DNA of 7,236 nucleotides. Origin: Lunatibacter sp038209145. GTDB taxonomy: Bacteria > Bacteroidota > Bacteroidia > Cytophagales > Cyclobacteriaceae. Shown in pieces: positions 1-6,400 of the stretch. How positions within the stretch are numbered: position 1 is the stretch's first letter; every line of letters begins with the position of its first letter. Location: positions 1 to 7,236 of the forward strand of contig JBBQXZ010000244.1 in the NCBI GenBank assembly GCA_038209145.1. The letters are read 5' to 3'. The notes under the pieces were generated by a model. The model had not been told where the DNA came from and made no database searches. It saw only the letters and a list, made by a program, of their open reading frames with translations. Both the position numbers and the translations under genes were made by a program.

Positions 1-418
1 GGATTTCAGTTACTGTATCATCTCTGAATACTTTTGAAACGCTAACGTCCATTTGTTTTAAAGCATTCATGGACCTGATTGCCTGTAATTCCATAAAAAA
101 GCCAAGGGCCGCTGTAATGAATAGGACGCCAACAATCGAAAAGCCTTCAATCCAGTGCGCGAAAAAAAAAGAAAGGGCTGCAGCCACTACCAACAACAAA
201 ACGATGGGGCTTTTGAATTGAGCAATAAGGACTAGAAAGACATTTTTTTGTTTTTGTGCTTTGTAGCTATTTAACCCATACTCCTCAATTCTTTTCAGTA
301 CTTCCTGCTCAGTCAATCCACGTTGTTGATCAGCCTGAAGAAGTTGAGCTATTTTTTCTATATCCCCGGAATGCGGGAATTCGATGGGATAGAAGCTATT
401 TACACTTTTATTTGTCAT
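1..418 (-). CDS. P-type cation-transporting ATPase, N-terminal part (cut by window edge)
   Basis: This is the first 139 residues of an ion-pumping P-type (P2-like, Ca2+/cation) ATPase of the inner membrane; the gene continues past base 1. Reading from the ATG at 418-416, residues about 15-60 match the cation-ATPase N-terminal domain, with the typical stretch RGLTEQEVLKRIEEYGLN (33-50). Then come a first membrane helix (about 71-89, PIVLLLVVAAALSFFFAHW) and a second (about 92-112), ending in the GFFMELQA segment that corresponds to the GFxxE region of the family. The start of the actuator domain follows (MNALKQM, then VFRDDTVTEI). The phosphorylation DKTGT motif, nucleotide-binding domain and ion-site helices lie outside the window, so the transported ion cannot be named. 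No Shine-Dalgarno sequence is visible before the ATG, as is usual in Bacteroidota. No partner gene is seen upstream; the neighbour on that side is an apparent intron remnant. The family call is firm and the ion specificity is unknown. Confidence 0.9.
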   Translation of the reverse strand, partial: MTNKSVNSFYPIEFPHSGDIEKIAQLLQADQQRGLTEQEVLKRIEEYGLNSYKAQKQKNVFLVLIAQFKSPIVLLLVVAAALSFFFAHWIEGFSIVGVLFITAALGFFMELQAIRSMNALKQMDVSVSKVFRDDTVTEI

Positions 419-506
419 TTTTGGTTATGCTTTATCTTGGTAAATCTATTCATACTAAAGGCTATTTCGCAGGTGCATGCCACCAACGGTTGGCAGCTAC
501 ATGAAG

Positions 507-553
507 TTGGCGATTAATAAGTACAAAGCTTCATTTTACCACTGTATCGCCAA
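507..553. repeat. Inverted repeat TTGGCGAT / ATCGCCAA
   Basis: An 8-bp perfect inverted repeat lies at 507-514 and 546-553, separated by 31 bp. A second pair, ATGAAG (501-506) and CTTCAT (529-534), could form a competing fold. A further small palindrome, CCAACGGTTGG, is at 483-493. The repeat lies between the ATPase start and the putative group II intron 5' end at 571. It could be an operator for the ATPase or the 5'-exon stem that class C group II introns favour. The long loop and missing T-tract argue against an ordinary rho-independent terminator. Confidence 0.4.
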
Positions 554-570
554 TTTCTTGAAGGTGCTGT

Positions 571-830
571 GTGTGCCTTGCATGGTGAATATAGGTCAAA
601 AAGTTGACCGTTCCAACGGGTGAGAGTCGGACGCGCCCTGAAAATGATTGTCACTTATTATATAAATACAATTTTCGTTTTTGTTTTATTTTTGATATCC
701 CGAAAGATTATCTCAACATACAGTAAAACAATGAAGTGGAGTCAAGCTCTGCGGAGGAGCCTCTTGTCGAGGAAAAACCGATAGGTCCGATAGCGTTGCT
801 GGCAGGTGACCGGACCCAACATGTAGGGCT
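571..830 (+). mobile_element. Probable remnant of a bacterial group II intron (5' part of domain I)
   Basis: Seen: the stretch GTGTGCCTTGCATGG at 571-585 fits the group II 5' consensus GUGYG and closely resembles the GUGYGCCyGGCAUGGGUG start of bacterial class C introns. It is followed by a perfect 6-bp hairpin (GGTCAA-AAAG-TTGACC, 594-609) and by GGGTGAGAGTC at 618-628, a phrase typical of domain I shortly after the 5' end. Further structured, GC-richer sequence follows at about 735-820: CCTC/GAGG around 760-773, and GGTCCG 784-789 pairing with CGGACC 811-816. An AT-rich stretch at 650-730 interrupts the pattern. I find no reverse transcriptase/maturase frame and no domain V hairpin in the window, so if this is an intron it is truncated and inactive. 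The right boundary is a guess; only about 571-640 is convincing. The call rests on remembered consensus, not a covariance-model search. Confidence 0.4.
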
Positions 831-901
831 TTATTTCCCCAGTGATATTTCGGTATCATACCTCAAAAACCCTGCGTCCCGTAACCAATGCGTTGTGACG
901 T

Positions 902-1225
902 TTACAAAACTGTAATGCGGTGCCTCGTCCTTCGGATTTTTAGGGAATTGACCATTCTTGGTCGGAAGTTATTGACCGGTTTACTTGGAGTTAAGTTTGA
1001 CTGCAAAAACACCGAGGTAATTTTTCCCGAATAAGTATTTTTGGGTGTTTGAAATGGTGTATTTGCAAAATTTCCTTTATTCCAAAACAACCCCGCTAAC
1101 TGAGAATCACTGTTTTTGCCCACTTCAACTGCTGATCCTGTATGGTGGTAAGTTGCCAGCCCATTTGAACTCCCAAAAAGCACATCATTCTGGTAAAACA
1201 ATTTAGGATGCCGACATTTCTTCAT
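902..1225 (-). pseudogene. Unrecognised 107-codon reading frame, possible gene remnant
   Basis: This frame lies in a stretch with no better gene on either strand. The predicted product has no signal peptide or membrane segment and ends in a basic tail (RPRMVNSLKIRRTRHR) that looks like chance translation. The phrase DVLFGSSNGLATY near residues 15-27 faintly resembles the FGxxNGL-x-Y core of the two-component-regulator propeller repeats common in Bacteroidota hybrid sensor kinases. One such phrase is not enough to assign a family. It could be a decayed fragment of a sensor protein or a random open frame. Its 5' end overlaps, antisense, a short plus-strand frame starting at 1208; both cannot be functional proteins with much likelihood. 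Confidence 0.15.
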
Positions 1226-1342
1226 GGAAATGAAATCGGCTTTCTAGATGAAGCTTGCACCGGATTATTGGCCTATAACAATCCGGAAGATTGTATAAAT
1301 AAGGTAGTAGAAGAGGAAACAAGATACAAAGTGAAAAGGTGA
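1208..1342 (+). pseudogene. Short 44-codon reading frame, possible gene fragment
   Basis: ATG at 1208 to TGA at 1340-1342. The peptide contains TGLLAYNNPEDCINKVVEE (residues 18-36), which faintly recalls the C-terminal part of group 1 (GT4-type) glycosyltransferases, where a TGLLv-x-x-NPEdla pattern is frequent. Upstream the frame is closed by a TGA at 1166-1168, so no donor sugar-binding core precedes it. If the resemblance is real this is a small 3' remnant; otherwise it is a chance frame. No RBS or promoter was recognised. Confidence 0.15.
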
Positions 1343-1987
1343 AAAAATAAAATCAAGGCCTGTTACATTTCCCCATTCCATTACGTCTAGGGGAGATAAT
1401 GGCCTGTAACATTAATCCTTTTCTATTTTCTATCCCCTGGATTTCTCCTGTGGACATGACCTTGAACCTAGCAGAAAGGGGAATGGCGAGGTGGTAATTT
1501 CTGTAGCTTCAAGGAAGAGGTACCAGTTTTTAACTATCAATGATAACCTCTTCGATGTCAAGAATTCACTCCTTAGCAGTAGAAGTAAGCGAATCAAATT
1601 TAGAGACTATAGGGATGGATAAAACCTGCATGAATTCCTCCAAGTATTTTCAATACCGATGAATGGGTGGAATAGTTCTCAAATAGCTGCCTAGTACAAA
1701 GAAGTCAAATTGGCATATGCCCCAATGGCATAAATACAATAATTCCCCTCTCACTTATGGACTTCTCTTATGTGATCTGTTTTACATAAATTTTAAACCC
1801 GCCAATAAAAAAATTGATTTGTTTATCTTCCAATGCCCGTTTCTTTATTCTAAATTATAATGGAAGAATAAACCTTTAATCCATTTGGTAAAAGAATGTA
1901 AGGCCTTTATTCAATCTTCCATGTTTGAACAGTCGGCATGTTTATCCAGAGACAGTAATTTTGAAGTTTTTGAGGCCTAATTAAACA
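1343..1987. other. Gene-free stretch between the remnant region and the AraC-family gene
   Basis: No convincing coding region was seen on either strand in about 645 bp. The content is short, dispersed inverted repeats: TTATGT 1768-1773 with ACATAA 1784-1789; TCTTCCA 1826-1832 with TGGAAGA 1861-1867; and TTTATTC 1844-1850 with GAATAAA 1866-1872. The last two pairs overlap in one AT-rich folded block at 1826-1872, just downstream of the regulator gene as that gene is read. They could shape the 3' end of its transcript, but none has a GC-rich stem with a T-tract. A repeat pair at 1357-1413 is listed separately. Confidence 0.5.
1357..1413. repeat. Near-identical 13-bp direct repeat GGCCTGTTACATT / GGCCTGTAACATT
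   Basis: Copies lie at 1357-1369 and 1401-1413, 44 bp apart start to start, with one T/A difference. Because TGTTACA and TGTAACA are reverse complements of each other, the same two blocks also form a 7-bp inverted repeat with a loop of about 37 bases. The interval holds a second complementary pair, TCCCC (1368-1372) and GGGGA (1390-1394), which would nest inside the outer stem and give an extended imperfect hairpin. Function is unknown; it may be a small palindromic element or a weak terminator remnant. Confidence 0.35.
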
Positions 1988-2002
1988 CTATAAAGTAGTG
2001 TT
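1984..2002 (-). terminator. Small hairpin overlapping the stop codon of the AraC-family gene
   Basis: AACACTA (1984-1990) and TAGTGTT (1996-2002) form a perfect 7-bp stem with a 5-base loop, and the TAG stop of the regulator (1990-1988) lies inside it. In the minus direction it is followed by TAATTAGG rather than a run of Ts, so as an intrinsic terminator it is weak. It may only protect the mRNA 3' end or be coincidental. Confidence 0.25.
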
Positions 2003-2851
2003 AGGTTTGGAAGCGGAATTCTTCATATAAATGAAGTGTCTTTTAAAGAATGAAGCTGGGGAATTTCCTGAAAAAGCTTTGAAGTCTTTATTGAGGTGCA
2101 TGAGGTCAAAATACCCAGTTTTTAGACAGACATCCAACCAGCTTAATTTTTCGTGATAATGTTTTAATTCAAGAGCCTGATTAAAACGCCGTATCCTTGT
2201 GAACAATTTTGGTGGAATTCCCACCAATCCGATAAAATTCCGCTCAAAGGTTTTGAGGGTCATATTGGAATGATAGGCCAATTGTTGGATGGTAAATGCA
2301 TTGGGTTCGCTGATTAGGAAATTGGATGCTTTCTTGATCGACTCGTTTTTCCAAAGGTGTCGATTGGTAGCCAATTTTTTTTCCAAGAATCTTTCCGATA
2401 AATTTACCATGTCACTGAAATTTACCTTTTCATGAAATTGTGCGTGCAAAACTTCTAATTCATTTTTGAAAAATTCTCCAGCGTCAAGAAATTGGTCAAA
2501 TATCAAACTAGCAGGTAGCTGGAAAATACTGGAAAATCCTGTTGGCTTAAAGTGGATAATGAAAATCTTAAACCGTCCCTGAAAGACAAAAAACCCCTTC
2601 ATATTTGATTGTATGCCCATTACACCTGAAAAAGGAGCTTTGGAAGGATCACAAAAATAACTTGAAATTTGTTCGCAAACTGGTTCGAACAAAGGTTTTT
2701 TAGAGTCAATAATTAGGGAGATGAGAACTTCATGAAAGGCGTGGCAAGGTTTTTTTATTACCTCGTTAAGGGTGTCAAATGCTTTAAGTTCGAAAGATTG
2801 GATATATTCCTTAAGGATACCTGAAGGACCTGCAATGTGAGTATGGATCAT
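1988..2851 (-). CDS. AraC-family transcriptional regulator
   Basis: A 287-residue DNA-binding regulator, a usual length for the family. The C-terminal third is an AraC/XylS double helix-turn-helix domain. The first HTH is at about residues 186-206 (IQQLAYHSNMTLKTFERNF), followed by the linker helix with GIPPKLFTRIRRFNQAL (211-227). The second HTH is at about 238-262 (WLDVCLKTGYFDLMHLNKDF), ending in the hallmark FKAFSGNSPASFF (257-269). The N-terminal half resembles the DUF6597-type sensor half found in many Bacteroidota AraC proteins, with the FKPTGFSSIFQLPAS segment (101-115) in the position of the usual RFxPGG-x-x-LLG-x-PA motif. Its ligand is unknown. The ATG at 2851 is the chosen start because the protein then begins as the family does (I-x-P-S-G-I-L-x-Y-I-x-x-F); no Shine-Dalgarno sequence precedes it. 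It is transcribed away from the large TcB-like gene and shares a 595-bp upstream region with it, so it may control that gene, itself, or a distant target. The family call is firm and the target is inference. Confidence 0.93.
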   Translation of the reverse strand: MIHTHIAGPSGILKEYIQSFELKAFDTLNEVIKKPCHAFHEVLISLIIDSKKPLFEPVCEQISSYFCDPSKAPFSGVMGIQSNMKGFFVFQGRFKIFIIHFKPTGFSSIFQLPASLIFDQFLDAGEFFKNELEVLHAQFHEKVNFSDMVNLSERFLEKKLATNRHLWKNESIKKASNFLISEPNAFTIQQLAYHSNMTLKTFERNFIGLVGIPPKLFTRIRRFNQALELKHYHEKLSWLDVCLKTGYFDLMHLNKDFKAFSGNSPASFFKRHFIYMKNSASKPNTTL

Positions 2852-2931
2852 TGAGTAGCGATGATTATTTATATAATTTCATTTATCCGCTGTTTTGTAT
2901 CATTTATTGGCGATATTTTCTCGGTAATCCG

Positions 2932-2950
2932 CCATTTTTTCATAAAATGG
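2932..2950. repeat. Hairpin CCATTTT-TTCAT-AAAATGG in the divergent intergenic region
   Basis: A perfect 7-bp stem with a 5-base loop lies about 80 bp upstream of the AraC-family start codon and just before the promoter candidate at 2966. It could be a binding site for a dimeric regulator or an RNA hairpin. AraC proteins generally bind direct-repeat-like half sites, so this is not obviously the regulator's own operator. Confidence 0.3.
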
Positions 2951-2965
2951 TTGTACGTCTTTGAA

Positions 2966-2996
2966 TTGTTTTGGGGTCGCAACTCGGCTAATTTTG
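2966..2996 (+). promoter_or_regulatory. Candidate Bacteroidota sigma-A promoter (TTG-N20-TAATTTTG)
   Basis: TAATTTTG at 2989-2996 matches the Bacteroidota -7 consensus TAnnTTTG exactly. A TTG at 2966-2968 stands 20 bases upstream, within the usual -33 spacing. A start site would fall near 3003 and give a leader of about 440 bases to the TcB-like start at 3447, which is long. It might instead serve a tiny frame (ATG at 3012) or be fortuitous in AT-rich DNA. Confidence 0.3.
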
Positions 2997-3352
2997 TAAA
3001 ATCATTTAAACATGCAAAGATTTCAAAATAAACTCATTGATATGCCCATTCACTACAACTTAGGATAAAAGGTCTTGGAATTAGGCGTAAAAATAAAACC
3101 GTTCATCTTGAAATTGATAATACTGATCAAATGGATTTTTCGGCTGCATGCATATGCCTCAATAAATCGCAAGAAAACAATCAGTCTCCTGTTCGGGATA
3201 AACATGACATAATCTTTAAGTAGATTATGGGGAATATGAATCAGGGTAATGGCCACAATGGTATATTCAAACGACAAAATAATGTCTATTTTTTACTATA
3301 AATATAAACACAATCTGGATTAATTTTATGGTCCAATCGATTAAATTTTGCC

Positions 3353-3430
3353 ATGGAAAAAATTAAAACCGACCACTTAAACAAAATTCTGATTATTTAT
3401 TTTTCTGGTATCATTTTCATTTTTAAATAA
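3353..3430 (+). CDS. Possible 25-residue hydrophobic peptide just upstream of the TcB-like gene
   Basis: ATG at 3353 to TAA at 3428-3430, ending 16 bases before the large gene's start. The peptide has a charged N-terminus (MEKIKTDHLNK) followed by an almost wholly hydrophobic tail (ILIIYFSGIIFIFK), which could be a single membrane helix. It would be in position to act as a leader peptide or small membrane protein co-transcribed with the TcB-like gene. AT-rich DNA readily encodes runs of I, F and K by chance, and no RBS is seen, so this is only a candidate. Confidence 0.15.
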   Translation: MEKIKTDHLNKILIIYFSGIIFIFK

Positions 3431-3446
3431 ATTATTTTTTTTGAGA

Positions 3447-6400
3447 ATGAATTACTTACACACTTCTGACAAAAACCCTGGGGCTGCTCAAAATGGGGAA
3501 GGCAAAACAAAATCCAATGCTATTGAGGTACCTTCTATCACTTTGCCAAAAGGGGGTGGTGCCATCAAAGGCATCGATGAAAAGTTTTCAGTAAATGCGG
3601 TGAACGGAACCTCATCTTTTTCTGTGCCGCTTCCTTTTTCACCCGCAAGAGGAGCTTCGTCAGATTTAAATCTTTCCTACAATTCAGGGTTTGGAAACGG
3701 CATTTTTGGCTTGGGATGGAATCTAAGTTTGGGTTCCATCAAGCGGAAAACGGATAACGCCTTACCTCAATATTTAGATTCCATTGATTCAGATACCTAT
3801 TTATTTTCGGGCGCGGAGGATTTAGTGCCTGAGTTTAGAAAAAGTCTTACCGGGGCCTTCGTTTTGAATCCGGATGGAGAATACATTACTAATGAAAGGG
3901 AATCAGCAGATGGCTTATTTTTCATTAGAAATTACAAACCTCGTGTGGAAGGATTATTTTCCCGAATAGAACGATGGACTGAAAAATCAAACGGAAGAAT
4001 CAAATGGAGAGTACTCAACAGAGACAACGTGACCACGCTTTTTGGTTGGACAGACAATTCCATCATTGCAAATCAAGATGGACCGACAAAAATATTTGAG
4101 TGGCTGCCAGAATATGTATTTGACGATAAGGGAAACTGTTCACAATACATTTATAAAAAAGAAGACAATAGTGGATTTGTTGCTTCCTTGCCGCACAACC
4201 GAAACCGCCATACAGGCAGTAAAATTAATTATACCAATATTTATCTTGAAAAAGTATGTTACGGAAATTTAACTTCTTACAGACAATTTGGGGATGCCTT
4301 TTCAAGTGAATCTGATTTTATGTTTCAGACCGTCTTGGACTATGGGACGACCGATACAAATAATGAGGCTTTTGACCAAATTAACCCATGGGATTATAGA
4401 CCCGATGCTTTTTCGGATTACAAAGCCGGTTTTGAAATACGGACCACCCGATTGTGCAGAAGGGTTTTACTTTTCCATGTTTTTGAGGAACTGGCGCTGA
4501 AATCTGATAAATCCGACAAGAAAACGTTAATCAGGTCTCTAAATTTTGATTATGATACTTCAACAGAGCAGGATTTTACCTTTCTAAAAAAGATAACCTC
4601 ATACGGATACATCAAAAAACCGGATGGTTCTTATTCCCATAAAAAACTCCCTCCCATGGAGTTTGAATATCAGAAACATCAATGGAATAAGGATGTCAAA
4701 TCTATCTTGACGGAAGATTTGGTTCATGCACCTGCAGGACTAGACGAAGAACAATACCAATTCACAGACCTGTTCAATGAAGGACTTTCCGGTATTCTCA
4801 CCGAGCAAGCCAATGGATGGTACTATAAGCACAACCTTGGTGATGGGAAGTTTGAGCAGGCTAAAATGGTAACTCCCAAACCGTCCTTTGCAGGGTTAAA
4901 TTCGGTGATGCAACTGGCAGATCTGGATGCCGATGGTGGCAAACAATTGGTGAATTTTGAGACAGAGCCAAGAGGTTTTTTTGAACTGGATGATGACAAT
5001 GAATGGCATGGGCTTAGTTTTTTCAAAGCTTTACCTAACATTGATTTTGGGGATGCCAATACCCGAATGCTCGATTTGAATGGGGACGGCAAACCTGAAG
5101 TGGTCATTTCAGAAGACAATGTTTTCACATGGTATCCTTCGGAAGGCAGACAGGGATTCGCGGCGGCAAGAAAATCGGCAAAGCCATTTGATGAAGAAGA
5201 GGGACCACCTATCGTTTTTGCAGATGCCAATCAAACGATCTATCTGGCTGATATGTCCGGAGATGGGATGACGGACATTGTCAGGATCAGAAATGGGGAA
5301 GTATGTTTTTGGCCAAACCTCGGTTATGGACTTTTCGGCAAGAAAGTGGCTTTGGACAATGCCCCACTGTTTGACCACCCGGATGCTTTTAATCCGTCCT
5401 ATCTGCGATTGGCAGACATAGACGGCTCCGGTACAAGTGATATTATTTATCTGGGGAAAAATAAATTCACCTGCTGGAAAAATCTAAGTGGAAACCGATT
5501 TAGTGCGATTCCTTTTGAAATTGATGCTTTCCCGGAAATTCATTCCCAGGCCAAAGTAACAGTTACTGACTTTTTGGGTAATGGTGTAGCCTGCATTGTC
5601 TGGTCAAGTCCCCTTGCGAAAGACGCGAATGCCCCGCTTAAATACATTGATCTGATGAACAGTAAGAAACCGCACATCATGGTTTCTTACAAGAACAATA
5701 TGGGAAAGGAAGTAAGCATGGAATACACACCGTCCACAAAATTTTATTTGGATGATAAAAAGGCAGGTAAGCTTTGGATAACCAAATTACATTTTCCCAT
5801 TCATTGCATTTCAAAAACAACCACGCAAGATGAAATATCAGGCTACAAATTTGTCAGCCAATTCAAGTATCACCATGGCTACTATGATCATGCGGAAAGA
5901 GAATTTAGGGGTTTTGGAATGGTGGAGCAGATCGATGCGGAGACTTTTGAGCATTGGACAAAGGGCAATGCCTCCAATATCGTAGAAGAACCATTACACC
6001 AAGAACCTGTGGTAACCAAAACTTGGAACCATACCGGGGCTTTGTTGCGGAAAGAAAGTATACTCAGCCAGTTTGAAAAGGATTACTGGTACAGAGAGTA
6101 TGCAAGCGAATTTGGGCCGATCAGTCATCCTGAGATTTCCTTGCCCGATGCACGGTTGACTGTCCCTGAGGGTATGGACATTACCCTTTTGGATAAACTT
6201 TCAGCGCAGGAATTGCGGGAAGCGCTTAGGGCCTGTAAAGGAGTGGGCTTGCGTTCTGAGACCTTTGCGAAAGATGCGACCAAGTTTAACAACACCCCGG
6301 ATGCCAAACAAAAAGAACTTACCCCTTTTTTGGTAGCAACCCATAATTGTTTCATTGAATTGCTGCAACCCAAAGGCAACAACAAACATGCTGTTTTTGC

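Larger units (their letters stand above)
2852..3446. other. Divergent AT-rich intergenic region between regulator and TcB-like gene
   Basis: This 595-bp stretch should carry the promoters of both flanking genes. It contains a perfect hairpin at 2932-2950, a Bacteroidota-type promoter candidate at 2966-2996 reading towards the TcB-like gene, and a possible short peptide frame at 3353-3430. A TAAATTTTG box at about 3341-3349 is one base too long for the TAnnTTTG consensus but is better placed for the TcB-like gene. An open frame on the minus strand at 3053-3277 (74 codons, rich in I, F and N) has no recognisable motif and is taken as chance in AT-rich DNA. Confidence 0.6.

Noticed and set aside
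256..517. Two overlapping plus-strand open frames (256-504 and 323-517)
   Set aside because: They lie largely antisense to the ATPase N-terminus, which has clear family motifs; the frames show no recognisable protein features.
571..1340. An intact, active group II intron with a maturase
   Set aside because: No reverse transcriptase frame and no domain V hairpin could be found on the plus strand after the 5'-like sequence.
3053..3277. 74-codon minus-strand frame in the divergent intergenic region
   Set aside because: Composition is dominated by I, F, N and K, there is no motif, and such frames are common in AT-rich intergenic DNA.
3447..4440. SpvB as an actin ADP-ribosylating toxin
   Set aside because: Only the non-catalytic SpvB N-terminal domain family is present; the ADP-ribosyltransferase domain of Salmonella SpvB is not seen in the window.
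4042..4500. Plus-strand frames at 4042-4272 and 4288-4500
   Set aside because: They are out-of-frame readings inside the TcB-like gene, whose own frame is continuous and matches its family throughout.
4823..5378. Open frames on both strands at 4823-5230, 5080-5271 and 5109-5378
   Set aside because: They are shadows of the propeller-coding part of the TcB-like gene.
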